Below, in pieces: positions 1 to 9,439 of a stretch of 43,920 nucleotides of DNA. Under the pieces are notes generated by a model. It was not told where the DNA came from and ran no database searches. It saw nothing but the letters and a program-made list of their open reading frames with translations. This DNA is from Actinophytocola sp. (GTDB taxonomy: Bacteria; Actinomycetota; Actinomycetes; Mycobacteriales; Pseudonocardiaceae): assembly GCA_009377395.1 (NCBI GenBank), contig WHUB01000031.1, positions 1 through 43,920 on the forward strand, in the 5' to 3' direction. Position numbers and translations under genes: made by a program. How positions within the stretch are numbered: position 1 is the stretch's first letter; each line of letters begins with the position of its first letter.

Positions 1-37
1 ACAACTCCGCACCGACCTCGCCACCCTCACCCCTTGA
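1..37 (+). CDS. C-terminal end of an unidentified protein (partial)
   Basis: One frame of the first 37 bases reads as ten or so sense codons ending in TGA at 35-37, with C or G in nearly every third position, as expected for coding sequence in this genome. The other two plus frames look less codon-like. The visible peptide end is too short to identify. It converges on ndh, and the space between them is filled by a 21-bp repeat array. Confidence 0.4.
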   Translation, partial: QLRTDLATLTP

Positions 38-45
38 CCAACCAT

Positions 46-87
46 AGGAGCATCGCTCACGACGCCGTGTTCTACATTCACGACGCC
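46..87 (+). repeat. 21-bp tandem repeat array A, at the 3' end of ndh
   Basis: A degenerate unit at 46-66 (its last 16 bases fit the family) is followed by a clear unit at 67-87 that begins GTGTTCTACATTC and ends ACGACGCC. A truncated GTGTCGTCG start follows from 88. It belongs to the 21-bp family also found at 5269, 10466, 30186 and 32104. The array runs antisense to ndh, and the ndh stop codon (TCA on this strand, 78-80) lies at unit position 12-14. Confidence 0.7.
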
Positions 88-1436
88 GTGTCGTCGCCCT
101 TGCGGTCCGGCACCTTGCCCGACGCGCGGTGGAACTCCTCGTGCGGCGAGTGGATCTGCCCCATGGAGATCACCTCACGCTTGAACAGGCCGCCGAGCAG
201 CCAGTCCGCCGTGATGCGCGCCTTGCGGTTGAACGTCGGCATCGCCTTGACGTGATACATCCGGTGCATGCTCCACGCCGGGAAGCCCTTGACCTTGACG
301 CCGAGCGTGTCGGCGACACCCTTGTGCAGCCCGAGACTGGCCACCGACCCCATGTTCTTGTGCACGTAGTCCTTGATCGGCCTGCCGCGCAGCGACCGGA
401 TGACGTTCTTCGCGAGGTGCCGGGCCTGCCGCACCGCGTGCTGCGCGTTGGGCGGGCAGATCGCGGTCGGGTCGTCCTCGGTGACCGACAGGTCCGGGAT
501 CGCGGCGCAGTCGCCGGCCGCCCAGACGCCGGGGGTGTCGAGCACCTGCAACGCGGCGGTCCCCTGCACCCGGCCCGATTTGTGCAGCGGCAGGTCGGAG
601 TCGGCCAGCACCGGGTTGGCCTTGACGCCGGCCGTCCAGATGATCGTGTCGGAGTCGAACTCGGTGCCGTCGGAGAGCACGACGTGGCCCTTCTCGAACG
701 ACTTCGCCAGCGTCGACAGGTACACCTCGATGCCGCGCTTCTCCAACTGCTCGACGGTGTAGACACCGAGCGTCTCGCGCACCTCGGGAAGGATGCGTGG
801 CGCGGCCTCGACCAGCACCCAGCGCAGGTCGTCCGGCTCGATGTTCGGGTAGTAGCGGCACGCGAACCGCGACATGTCCTCCAGCTCCGCGAGCGCCTCG
901 ATACCCGCGAACCCGCCGCCGACGACGGTGAACGTCAGCTTGCGCCTGCGCACCTCGGGGTCGCGGGTGCTCGACGCCTGGTCCATCTGCGACATGACGT
1001 GGTTGCGCAGGTAGATCGCCTCGCCGACGGTCTTGAAGGCAATGCCCTCCTCGGCGAGGCCCGGAATGGGCAGCAGCCGCGCGACGGAGCCGAGCGCGAT
1101 CACCAGCACGTCGTAGGGCACCTCCTCGATGTGCCCGTCGGCGGCCTCGACCGTGACGACCTTGCGCTTGTGCTCGATCTGCTGTACCCGCGCGGTCAGC
1201 ACGTGGCAACGCTTGAGCGCGCGACGCAGCGGCACCACGACGTGGCGCGGCTCGATGGCACCGGCCGCCGCCTCCGGCAGGAACGGCTGGTACGTCATGT
1301 GCGGTTGTGGATCGACGACGGTCACGGCAGCCTCGTTGGCACGCAGTTTCCGCTGCAGCCCCAGCGCCGTGTAGAGCCCGACATAACCGCCACCGAGGAT
1401 GAGGATGCGGGTCGGTTCCGACTTCGTTGCGCCCAT
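78..1436 (-). CDS. ndh: Type II NADH:quinone dehydrogenase (NDH-2)
   Basis: Single-subunit, non-proton-pumping NADH:menaquinone oxidoreductase at the inner face of the membrane, feeding electrons into the respiratory chain. Two dinucleotide-binding folds are visible: GGGYVG (about residues 15-20) for FAD and GGGFAG (173-178) for NADH. A C-terminal FAD contact AAGDCAAI lies near 308. I chose the ATG at 1436 (452 aa), which puts the first beta strand close to the N-terminus as in the family; an in-frame ATG at 1490 would add 18 unlikely residues. The last codons and stop lie inside a 21-bp repeat array, so the extreme C-terminus has probably been rewritten by the repeat. A glycosylase gene lies 57 bp upstream on the same strand. 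Confidence 0.93.
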   Translation of the reverse strand: MGATKSEPTRILILGGGYVGLYTALGLQRKLRANEAAVTVVDPQPHMTYQPFLPEAAAGAIEPRHVVVPLRRALKRCHVLTARVQQIEHKRKVVTVEAADGHIEEVPYDVLVIALGSVARLLPIPGLAEEGIAFKTVGEAIYLRNHVMSQMDQASSTRDPEVRRRKLTFTVVGGGFAGIEALAELEDMSRFACRYYPNIEPDDLRWVLVEAAPRILPEVRETLGVYTVEQLEKRGIEVYLSTLAKSFEKGHVVLSDGTEFDSDTIIWTAGVKANPVLADSDLPLHKSGRVQGTAALQVLDTPGVWAAGDCAAIPDLSVTEDDPTAICPPNAQHAVRQARHLAKNVIRSLRGRPIKDYVHKNMGSVASLGLHKGVADTLGVKVKGFPAWSMHRMYHVKAMPTFNRKARITADWLLGGLFKREVISMGQIHSPHEEFHRASGKVPDRKGDDTAS

Positions 1437-1493
1437 GCCGACATAGTCGCACCTCACACTCCGGAGTGCCTGTGGGGACCCTGTCGGCATCGC

Positions 1494-2240
1494 CTACGTC
1501 ACGTTACCTGCGGGTAAACCGGCTGCTACCGCGGCGGCGGTGAGCACATCCCGCAGCATCTGCGGGGTCAGCCTGCCGGTGAAGGTGTTCTGTTGCGATG
1601 GATGGAACGAGCCGAACAGGTGCAGCGCACCCTTGGTGCTGGACACGGTGTGATGGACGGCGTGGCCGAAGCGGGGCCGCGGACGCGGGATGTGCCAGCC
1701 CGCGTCCGAGAGCACCGGAAGCAGCGCCTGCCAGCCGAACGCGCCGAGCACGACGACGGCACGCAGCGTCGGGGCCAGCAGCTCCAGCTCGCGGGCGAGC
1801 CAGGGGCGGCAGGTGTCCCGCTCGGCGGGCGTCGGCTTGTTCGCCGGTGGCGCGCACCGCACCGGGGCCGTCACCCGCACGCCGAACAGCTCCAGCCCGT
1901 CGTCGGCGCGCACCGCCGTCGGCTGCGACGCCAGCCCGACGTCGTGCAGCGCGCCGTACAGGAAGTCGCCGGAGCGGTCGCCGGTGAACATCCGCCCGGT
2001 GCGGTTGGCGCCGTGCGCGGCGGGCGCGAGGCCGACGATCGCCAGCGCGGCGTCGGCGGGGCCGAATCCCGGCACCGGACGTCCCCAATACGTCTCGTCG
2101 GCGAACGCGGCCCGCTTGCTGCGGGCGACCTCCTCCCGCCACTCGACCAGCCTCGGGCACGCTCTGCAGTCGGCCACGGCGGCGTCGAGCTGAGCGATGT
2201 CGGCGGCGCGAGCCGCACCGGCGACGGGATCATGGACCAC
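1494..2240 (-). CDS. Family 5 uracil-DNA glycosylase (UDGb)
   Basis: Excises uracil, and in this family also hypoxanthine and other deaminated bases, at the start of base-excision repair. The active-site motif GLAPAAHG (residues 70-77) lacks the usual catalytic Asp/Asn of families 1-3, as is typical of UDGb. The second motif HPSQQNT starts at His213. Four cysteines (C25, C28, C129, C144) are placed to ligate the 4Fe-4S cluster known in family 4/5 enzymes. The start is GTG at 2240. It is divergent from the S10 peptidase gene with only about 30 bp between them, so both promoters must overlap coding sequence or give very short leaders. Confidence 0.9.
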   Translation of the reverse strand: MVHDPVAGAARAADIAQLDAAVADCRACPRLVEWREEVARSKRAAFADETYWGRPVPGFGPADAALAIVGLAPAAHGANRTGRMFTGDRSGDFLYGALHDVGLASQPTAVRADDGLELFGVRVTAPVRCAPPANKPTPAERDTCRPWLARELELLAPTLRAVVVLGAFGWQALLPVLSDAGWHIPRPRPRFGHAVHHTVSSTKGALHLFGSFHPSQQNTFTGRLTPQMLRDVLTAAAVAAGLPAGNVT

Positions 2241-2272
2241 GCCCCCATTGTGATCGTCCTAAAGTGATCAGC

Positions 2273-3757
2273 ATGGCGAACCCATCCGAATCCGAGACGC
2301 CCCAGCCCGCCAAGGACGACGACCGCCCCGCCCCTGCCGACGACATCGTCACCACCAACCACACGCTCACGATCAAGCGGCAGAAGTTGCGCTACACCGC
2401 CCGCACCGGACGGGTCGTGCTGCGCAAGGAGGTCGTCACCGATGGCAAGTTCGACGGCCACGTCGCCAAGGCGGAGGTGTTCCTCACCTCCTACACCGTC
2501 GACGACGCCGACCCGGCCGAGCGGCCGGTGACGTTCGCGTTCAACGGCGGGCCCGGCTCGTCCAGCGTGTGGCTGCACCTCGGCCTGCTCGGGCCGCGCC
2601 GCGTCGTCGCGGGCGACGTCGGCGCGCTCGAGCCACCGCCGTACCGGCTGACCGACAACCAGGAGACGCTGCTGCGGCACAGCGACCTGGTCTTCATCGA
2701 CCCGGTGTCGACCGGGTACTCCCGCCCCGCCGAGGGCGAGAAACCGGACGACTACCACGGGTTCACCGGCGACGTCGAGTCCGTCGGGGAGATCATCCGG
2801 CTGTGGACGTCGCGCAACGGCCGGTGGCTGTCGCCGAAGTTCCTGGCAGGCGAGTCGTACGGCACGCTGCGCGCGGCGGCGCTGGCCGAGCATCTGCAGA
2901 GCCGCTATGGCATGTACCTCAACGGCCTGATCCTGATCTCGGCGGTGCTCGACTTCGCCACCATCCGCTTCACCGGCGACAACGACCTGCCGTACAGCCT
3001 GTTCCTGCCCACCTACGCGTCGATCGCGCACTACCACGGCGTGCACGACGACCGGCCGCTCGACGACGTGCTGCGCGAGGCGGAGGAGTTCGCCGAGCGC
3101 GACTACCCCCTCGCGCTGGCGCGGGGCGCGCGGCTGCCCGCCGAGGAGCGGCGCGCGGTGGTGGCGCGGCTGGCCACGCTGACCGGACTGTCACCGGACT
3201 ACATCGACCGCGTCGACCTGCGGATCGAGCACCTGCGGTTCTTCGCCGAACTGCTGCGCGACCGCAAGCTCATCGTCGGCAGGCTGGACGCCCGGTTCAC
3301 CGGCCCGGACGTCGACTACGGCAAGGAGCAGATCACCGCCGACCCGTCGATGGCCGCGATGGCGGGGCCGTACACGGCGGCGCTGAACCACTACGTGCGC
3401 GCCGAGCTGGAGTACGCCAACGACCTGCCGTACGAGATCATCAACACCGAGGCGCACAAGGCGTGGTCGTACCAGGAGTTCGAGAACAAGCACGTGTCCG
3501 TTGTGGACAAGGTGTCGGCGGCGATGCGGGCGAACCCGCACCTGCGGCTGCACGTCGGCCTCGGCTACACCGACGGCGCGACGCCGTACTTCGCCGCCGA
3601 GCACACGCTGGCGCACCTCGCGATCCCGGACGAACTGCGGCAGAACATCACCCGCGCCTACTACCCGGCCGGGCACATGATGTACGTCCACGAGCCGTCT
3701 CGGCTGCGTCAGTCGGCGGACCTGGCGGAGTTCGTGCGGTCGGCGTCGAACCGGTGA
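2273..3757 (+). CDS. S10 family serine carboxypeptidase-like protein
   Basis: Alpha/beta-hydrolase peptidase of the S10 (serine carboxypeptidase) clan. Visible landmarks are the oxyanion region NGGPGSSS (about 91-98), nucleophile motif GESYG (Ser195), the acid region YTDGATPYF, and catalytic His in AGHMMY (about His468). No signal peptide is apparent and the N-terminal 25 residues are polar, so it is probably cytoplasmic, unlike eukaryotic vacuolar enzymes. Start ATG 2273 gives 494 aa; GTG 2264 in the same frame is an alternative, and neither has a clear Shine-Dalgarno. Its stop is only 3 bp from the stop of the convergent phosphatase gene, leaving no room for an intergenic terminator. Confidence 0.88.
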   Translation: MANPSESETPQPAKDDDRPAPADDIVTTNHTLTIKRQKLRYTARTGRVVLRKEVVTDGKFDGHVAKAEVFLTSYTVDDADPAERPVTFAFNGGPGSSSVWLHLGLLGPRRVVAGDVGALEPPPYRLTDNQETLLRHSDLVFIDPVSTGYSRPAEGEKPDDYHGFTGDVESVGEIIRLWTSRNGRWLSPKFLAGESYGTLRAAALAEHLQSRYGMYLNGLILISAVLDFATIRFTGDNDLPYSLFLPTYASIAHYHGVHDDRPLDDVLREAEEFAERDYPLALARGARLPAEERRAVVARLATLTGLSPDYIDRVDLRIEHLRFFAELLRDRKLIVGRLDARFTGPDVDYGKEQITADPSMAAMAGPYTAALNHYVRAELEYANDLPYEIINTEAHKAWSYQEFENKHVSVVDKVSAAMRANPHLRLHVGLGYTDGATPYFAAEHTLAHLAIPDELRQNITRAYYPAGHMMYVHEPSRLRQSADLAEFVRSASNR

Positions 3758-3760
3758 TGC

Positions 3761-4717
3761 TCAGTCGGCCAGCGACAGCGCGATGCCGTCCAGGATGTCG
3801 TGCTCGCTGACGACGAGATCGGCGGGGCCGCCCCGGCGGGCCAGCTCCTCGGCGATGGTCTGCACGATCAGCGCACCGCCGCCGATGACATCGACCCTGC
3901 CCGGGTGGATCACCGGGTTGGCCGCGCGGGTGGCGTGGTCGGCGGACAGCAGCGTCGTCGCGGTGCGCTTCAGGTCGGCTGGCGTCAGCGTCGACAGGTG
4001 GGTGCGCTCGGAGTCGTACTCCGGCAGCTCCTGCGCGATCGCCGACAGCGTGGTGACGGTGCCCGCCACCCCGATCCAGCGCTTCGCCTTCGAGACGTCG
4101 ACCGCGTCGAACGCCCCGGCGAGGACCTCGGCGGCGAGCTCGCGCCCGGCCTCGATCTCGGCCGCCGTCGGCGGATCGGAGCGGAGCGTGCGCTCGGTGA
4201 TCCGCACGCAGCCGATGTCGACCGACTTCGCGGCGTGCACGGTGGCCGTCCTGCCGTCCCAGTCGCCGAGCACCAGTTCGGTGGACCCGCCGCCGACGTC
4301 GGCGACGAGGAACGGCCCGTCGTCGGGGTCCTGTTCACCGACGGCGCCGGTGAACGTCAGCCGTGCCTCGGTGTCGCCGGTGATCACCTCGGCCCGGACG
4401 CCGAGGGTCTGTTCGGTCATGTCGAAGAAGTCGTCGCGGTTGGCGGCGTCGCGGGTGGCCGACGTCGCCACCATCCGCACCCGCTCGGCACCCTTACGGC
4501 GGGCGGCGACGGTGTAGGCGGCGAGGGCCTGCCGGGTGCGCTCGATGGCTTCCGGCGCGAGCCGCCCGGTGGCGTCGACGTCCTGGCCGAGCCGCACGAT
4601 CCGCATCTCGCGGTGCAGGTCACGCAGGAAGATCGTGCCGTCGTAGTTCGGCATCAGCTCGGCGACGAGCAGGCGGATGGAGTTCGTTCCACAGTCGATC
4701 GCGGCAACCCGAGTCAT
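3761..4717 (-). CDS. Exopolyphosphatase/pppGpp phosphatase family protein (Ppx2-like)
   Basis: Ppx/GppA family member of the ASKHA fold, expected to hydrolyse inorganic polyphosphate or (p)ppGpp. Motifs seen: DCGTNS (8-13) phosphate loop, GDTEARL with the catalytic Glu near 117, VADVGGGSTE (138-147) and AGTVTTL. At 318 aa it is the short actinobacterial form, matching the gene at the same place in mycobacteria (Rv1026), which lacks the C-terminal HD-like domain of E. coli Ppx. Start ATG 4717; the longer open frame to 5032 only reads through the DUF501 gene in another phase. It is last in the eno-ftsB-DUF501-ppx operon, 14 bp after DUF501. Whether polyphosphate or pppGpp is the substrate cannot be told from sequence. 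Confidence 0.9.
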   Translation of the reverse strand: MTRVAAIDCGTNSIRLLVAELMPNYDGTIFLRDLHREMRIVRLGQDVDATGRLAPEAIERTRQALAAYTVAARRKGAERVRMVATSATRDAANRDDFFDMTEQTLGVRAEVITGDTEARLTFTGAVGEQDPDDGPFLVADVGGGSTELVLGDWDGRTATVHAAKSVDIGCVRITERTLRSDPPTAAEIEAGRELAAEVLAGAFDAVDVSKAKRWIGVAGTVTTLSAIAQELPEYDSERTHLSTLTPADLKRTATTLLSADHATRAANPVIHPGRVDVIGGGALIVQTIAEELARRGGPADLVVSEHDILDGIALSLAD

Positions 4718-4731
4718 GCCGCTCAGGGTAT

Positions 4732-5229
4732 CTACGCCGCGCAGTCGCCGGACGGCCAGTCGGCGCGCACCAGCTCGTAGGTCTCGTCCCCGATGGGGTT
4801 CACGCCGGGGCCGACCGCCAGCCGGTGCGCGAGGTGGACGTGCAGGCACTTGACCCTGCCCGGCATGCCGCCTGCCGAGACGTCGTGGCCGAGCGACTCG
4901 ATCGCGTCGCGCTCGGCGAGGTAGGACTCGTGGGCCTTCCGGTAGGCGACGGCGAGATCGGCGTCGGCGGCCAGCCGCTCGGTCATCTCGTGCATGATGC
5001 CGGACGCCTCCAGCGTGCCGACCAGTGAGCACAGCCGGGGGCAGGTCAGGTAGTACAGCGTCGGGAACGGGGTGCCGCTCTCCAGCCGGGGGTTGGTCTG
5101 CACCACGGCCGGGTGCCCGCTCGGGCAGCGCGCGGCGATCGCCCGCATCGCCCTCGGCGGCCTGCCGAGCTGCTCGGCGACGACGGCGCGGTCGGCCTCG
5201 GTGACGGGTTCGAACCGGGTGTGCTGCAC
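4732..5229 (-). CDS. DUF501 protein of the eno-ftsB-ppx cluster
   Basis: A conserved actinobacterial protein of unknown function (DUF501), 165 aa from the GTG at 5229. Conserved stretches include QLGRPPR, RCPSGHP, TPFPTLYYLTCP, ESYLAERDAI and GGMPGRVKCLHVHLAH. The Cys/His residues in these motifs (for example CPRLC and KCLHVHLAH) hint at metal binding, which is inference. The frame stays open upstream to 5352 through a 21-bp repeat array whose units each begin with GTG. Translation could therefore start inside the array and add up to 41 residues. Homology starts near 5229, so I take that as the start, but no convincing Shine-Dalgarno decides it. It lies between ftsB and the Ppx-like gene, as in mycobacteria. 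Confidence 0.85.
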   Translation of the reverse strand: MQHTRFEPVTEADRAVVAEQLGRPPRAMRAIAARCPSGHPAVVQTNPRLESGTPFPTLYYLTCPRLCSLVGTLEASGIMHEMTERLAADADLAVAYRKAHESYLAERDAIESLGHDVSAGGMPGRVKCLHVHLAHRLAVGPGVNPIGDETYELVRADWPSGDCAA

Positions 5230-5268
5230 AGCCGGAAGACTACGGAAGCAGACGGCCCTCGGCGCCGC

Positions 5269-5352
5269 CGGGGCGCGAACGCAGAACACGCAGGCGTGAA
5301 TGTGGGACACGGCGTCCTGGACGCAGGACACAACGCCCTGAGCGTGGGACAC
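5269..5352 (-). repeat. 21-bp tandem repeat array B (four units), between ftsB and DUF501
   Basis: Four contiguous 21-bp units on the minus strand: 5332-5352, 5311-5331, 5290-5310 and 5269-5289. The first three start GTGTCC and the last starts GTGTTC, the same order as in the ksgA array. Read in phase with DUF501 they encode heptapeptides V-S-H-A-Q-G-V, V-S-C-V-Q-D-A, V-S-H-I-H-A-C and V-F-C-V-R-A-P with no stop. The ftsB stop codon ends 4 bp before the array. Confidence 0.85.
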
Positions 5353-5356
5353 GACG

Positions 5357-5890
5357 TCAGCGGGAGCGCTTCGGCTCCTCGTTCAGACTGGTCCAGAGCT
5401 GGCCGTACCAGGTCGCCCTGGTACCGGTGCGGTCGTCGCGGCCAGGGCCGCCCGCGTTCCTGCCGTCGCCGGGCAGCTGCACGATGTAGGGCGTCTCGCC
5501 CGGCATCACGTACCGCAGCCGCCGCCGCGCGTCCGCCTCGATCTGCGCGGGATCGGACAGCTCGGCCTTGCGGCGCTCGTACACCGCGACCTGGTGCCGC
5601 AGCTCCGCCGCCCGCTCGGCCTGCTCCGCGATCTCGGCCCGCTGGTGCAGATAGGTCCGCAGCGGCACCGCGAGGGTGAAGGCGAGTGCGCAGATGACCA
5701 GCGCGAGGACGGCCGCCCGCCGGGTGGTCGACAGCCCCAGCGTGCGCGCGGCGGACGCCATCCGCTTGGACCGCAGGCCGTCGCGCAGCCGGGTCCTGGC
5801 GGTGCCGGAGCCGACGGCGCGCTGCGGTCGCCGGGAAGGGCCGGACGTCCGCCGGCCCTTCCCGTCGCGCACTCGCCCTCTGCTGGCCAT
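5357..5890 (-). CDS. ftsB: FtsB/DivIC-type septum formation initiator
   Basis: Bitopic division protein that bridges FtsQ and FtsL in the septal complex and helps switch on septal peptidoglycan synthesis. The 177-aa protein has a basic, disordered cytoplasmic N-terminus (1-55), one membrane segment (about 58-77), then a heptad-like coiled coil (about 80-112) rich in Glu, Arg and Ala. A short extracellular tail carries the family's DPAQIEADARRRLRYVMPGE region. It follows eno by 6 bp, the conserved actinobacterial order. The long N-terminal extension is usual in Actinobacteria. The stop codon abuts a 21-bp repeat array. Confidence 0.9.
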   Translation of the reverse strand: MASRGRVRDGKGRRTSGPSRRPQRAVGSGTARTRLRDGLRSKRMASAARTLGLSTTRRAAVLALVICALAFTLAVPLRTYLHQRAEIAEQAERAAELRHQVAVYERRKAELSDPAQIEADARRRLRYVMPGETPYIVQLPGDGRNAGGPGRDDRTGTRATWYGQLWTSLNEEPKRSR

Positions 5891-5896
5891 GCCCGA

Positions 5897-7286
<1,390 letters not shown>

Positions 7287-7757
7287 TCACTCCGGCCGGA
7301 TCTCGCGCCAGCCGGTCGGCAGTTCGACGTGGTCGGAGACCTGCTGCCAGAACGTCCAGCTGTTGCCGCCGACGTCCTCGATGGTGAACACCCGCGCGCC
7401 GTAGGGCTGGTCCTGCGGCTGCGAGACCTCGGCGTCGGGGCCGAGCGCGGTCCGGATCCTGGCGTGTTGCTCGTCGACGTCATCGACGTAGATGACGTTG
7501 AGCTGGCCGACCGGCCCGTCCACGCCCTTCGAGGCCCAGTAGTCGCTGCCGACCCCGGCCAGCCGCAGCTCGGCGTCGCCCGCCAGCACGGTCGCCTGGA
7601 AGACGTTGCCCGCCGAGTCGACGTAGCGGACCTGCTCGGTGAACCCGAACACCCGTACCAGCCAGTCGAGCGCCTCCCCCGCGTCGGCGTAGTAGAGGTA
7701 GGGCGCGAGACCGAGATACCTGGGTGCCGCGTTCCTCTCGCCGTGCTCTTCGCTCAT
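7287..7757 (-). CDS. VOC superfamily protein (glyoxalase/bleomycin-resistance fold)
   Basis: A 156-aa protein with two beta-alpha-beta-beta-beta modules typical of the vicinal oxygen chelate superfamily: LAPYLYYADAGEALDWLVRV at the N-terminus and VIYVDDVDEQHARI ... GARVFTIEDVGGNSWTFWQ in the second half. This subfamily (PhnB/YdeM-like) is often annotated as glyoxalase or antibiotic-binding, but the substrate is not predictable. The start at 7757 is an ATG. It sits between the transglycosylase-like gene and eno, where mycobacteria have no gene, so it is a lineage-specific insertion into the cluster. Confidence 0.8.
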   Translation of the reverse strand: MSEEHGERNAAPRYLGLAPYLYYADAGEALDWLVRVFGFTEQVRYVDSAGNVFQATVLAGDAELRLAGVGSDYWASKGVDGPVGQLNVIYVDDVDEQHARIRTALGPDAEVSQPQDQPYGARVFTIEDVGGNSWTFWQQVSDHVELPTGWREIRPE

Positions 7758-7809
7758 AGCCCCGGCACCTTACAGCGGCGACGCGGTGGCCAGGTGACTC
7801 GGCGTGCCT

Positions 7810-8445
7810 TCAGCGGCTGAGTTCGGCGTAGCGTTCCGCCGATGTGAACACGTTCTGCGCGAATCCGGCACCATTCGGGGTGCCCGGGTAGGCCCGCACC
7901 GCCCGCCACCACCCGTCCGGCGCCGACAGGTCGGCGCCGGTGCCGCACAGGATGCGTCCCGCCGTCAGCGCCGCGTCGTCGATGTCGCGCGGGTCGGGGA
8001 CCTCACCGTCGCGCATGGCGCGGATGCGCCACCGTGCCCACCGCCGCGGCATGATCCGCAGTGGCCCGACGGCCCTGCCCCGGGGTCGCGTCGCTGCCGC
8101 GTCCGCGACCCCGGCGACGGTGGCCCAGGACAACTGGCACTCCGGGGCCTCGGACCGCAGCCACATCTCGGTGCGGCCGTAGGCGGAGACGGCCCGGGCT
8201 GGGATGCCGGTCCTGGCGGCGAGCCGCTGGGACCACGCGGCGAGCTGGGCGGCGTCGGAGGCGTGCGGCCGGTCGTGCGGCGCCGGTGCCGCCGGTGCGG
8301 GGGTGGCCGCTCCCGGCACCGGTTTCGCGGCGCCGGTACGGGTGTCGGGCGGGGTGACGCCGATGGTCGCGATCAGCACGATTCCGGTGGTGATCAGCGT
8401 GGCCGTTGCCGCGATCTTGCCGTAGGCGAGGCGCCGTTTCGTCAC
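7810..8445 (-). CDS. LpqU-like lytic transglycosylase homologue lacking the catalytic glutamate
   Basis: Occupies the position of mycobacterial LpqU (Rv1022), a membrane-linked murein transglycosylase-like protein. The 211-aa product has an N-terminal membrane segment (about 11-29) without a lipobox, a Pro/Ala-rich linker (31-58), then a domain aligning with the LpqU family. Matching stretches are IPARAVSAYGR, CQLSWATVAG, GPLRIMPRRWARW and DDAALTAGRILC. Where family members read AGIGRVES, with the catalytic Glu, this protein reads AGVADAAA, so the Glu is Ala117. The Gly/Asp-rich stretch normally following it is also missing. It is probably a non-catalytic, peptidoglycan-binding or scaffolding derivative. 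Homology is recalled, not computed. mazG ends 22 bp upstream. Confidence 0.7.
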   Translation of the reverse strand: MTKRRLAYGKIAATATLITTGIVLIATIGVTPPDTRTGAAKPVPGAATPAPAAPAPHDRPHASDAAQLAAWSQRLAARTGIPARAVSAYGRTEMWLRSEAPECQLSWATVAGVADAAATRPRGRAVGPLRIMPRRWARWRIRAMRDGEVPDPRDIDDAALTAGRILCGTGADLSAPDGWWRAVRAYPGTPNGAGFAQNVFTSAERYAELSR

Positions 8446-8467
8446 CCGATCAGGTTATCGCCCCGTG

Positions 8468-9439
8468 CTACGGCCAGTATCGCCGCCAACCCTCGGCGTC
8501 GAGCTGCGCCGGGTCGGCGCCGTCGGCCCGCGCGGCGGCCTCGGCGGCCCTGACCGCGTCGGCGAAGGCGCGGGCGGCGGCGCGCAGTTCGCCCTCCGGC
8601 TCCGCCCCGGCGCGCTTGGCCTCGGCGACGGCGCGGAACAGCCGCTCGCCGACGTCGTCACCGCGCGGGAACAGCTCGGCGGGCAGGTCGGCGCGTTCGG
8701 TGCGCGATGCCAGCTTGGCCGCGAGCGCGACGGCGGGCTGGCCGAGCGCGACGCCGTCCACCACCGACTCGCGCTGTTTCTCCTGCTGCTTGAGTTCCTC
8801 CCAGCGGTGCTGCTGCCGCTCCGCGGTGTGGATGCGCTCGGCGTCGGCGAAGACGTGCGGGTGCCGCCCGACGAGCTTGTCGACCAGTTCCTCGGCGACG
8901 TCATCGATGTCGAACGGCTCGTCGGCGTCCTCGGCGGCGAGCCGCGCGTGGAAGAGCACCTGGAGCAGGACGTCGCCCAGCTCCTCGAGCAGCGCGGGCC
9001 GGTCGCGGGTCTCGATCGCGTCGAGCAGCTCGTAGGTCTCCTCGATGAGGTACTGCCGCAGCGAGTCGTGGGTTTGCTCGGCGTCCCACGGGCAGCCGCC
9101 CGGCGAGCGCAGCGTGTCCATCACCGCGACGGCGTGCAGCAGCGGCGGCAGCTCCGGTTCGATCACGGCGGCGCCCGCGTCGGCCAGCGCGACGGCCGCC
9201 CGCTCGGTGCGCGCGACCGCCAGCAACACCACCGCGCCGCGTGCCGCCTCGGCCAGCAACTCGGCCGGCTCCGGGGCGGCTTTGGCGCCCGCCGCGAGCG
9301 CGACGGACTCCTCGACACCGGCCGTGGCGTAGAGCGCGTCCGCCGTCCGCAGCGCGGGCGCGGCGCTCGCGGGCAGCGCGGCGGGGTTCGCCGCTGGCAG
9401 CAGGATGACGGCGCAGCCGGGGTGCGGCGCGGGTGTCAC
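8468..9439 (-). CDS. mazG: MazG family nucleoside triphosphate pyrophosphohydrolase
   Basis: Hydrolyses (d)NTPs, notably oxidised or non-canonical ones, to monophosphate and pyrophosphate as part of nucleotide-pool sanitation. From the GTG at 9439 it is 323 aa, the length of the mycobacterial enzyme. A variable N-terminal domain (1-105) precedes the MazG helical domain: RSPGGCPWD (near 116), then metal-binding EExxE (E133, E134, E137) and EELGD (E152, E153, D156). The C-terminal part carries RRYWP at the end. The GTG start overlaps the TGA of the preceding lipoprotein gene (GTGA), implying translational coupling. The open frame further upstream is a phase shadow of that gene. Confidence 0.92.
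   Translation of the reverse strand: MTPAPHPGCAVILLPAANPAALPASAAPALRTADALYATAGVEESVALAAGAKAAPEPAELLAEAARGAVVLLAVARTERAAVALADAGAAVIEPELPPLLHAVAVMDTLRSPGGCPWDAEQTHDSLRQYLIEETYELLDAIETRDRPALLEELGDVLLQVLFHARLAAEDADEPFDIDDVAEELVDKLVGRHPHVFADAERIHTAERQQHRWEELKQQEKQRESVVDGVALGQPAVALAAKLASRTERADLPAELFPRGDDVGERLFRAVAEAKRAGAEPEGELRAAARAFADAVRAAEAAARADGADPAQLDAEGWRRYWP

Noticed and set aside
129-1517. Long plus-strand open frame opposite ndh
   Set aside because: Antisense shadow of a clear NDH-2 gene; the composition is unlike a protein and there is no start signal.
3761-5032. Extended start for the Ppx-like phosphatase at 5032
   Set aside because: The first 104 residues are a phase-shifted reading of the DUF501 gene; homology begins at ATG 4717.
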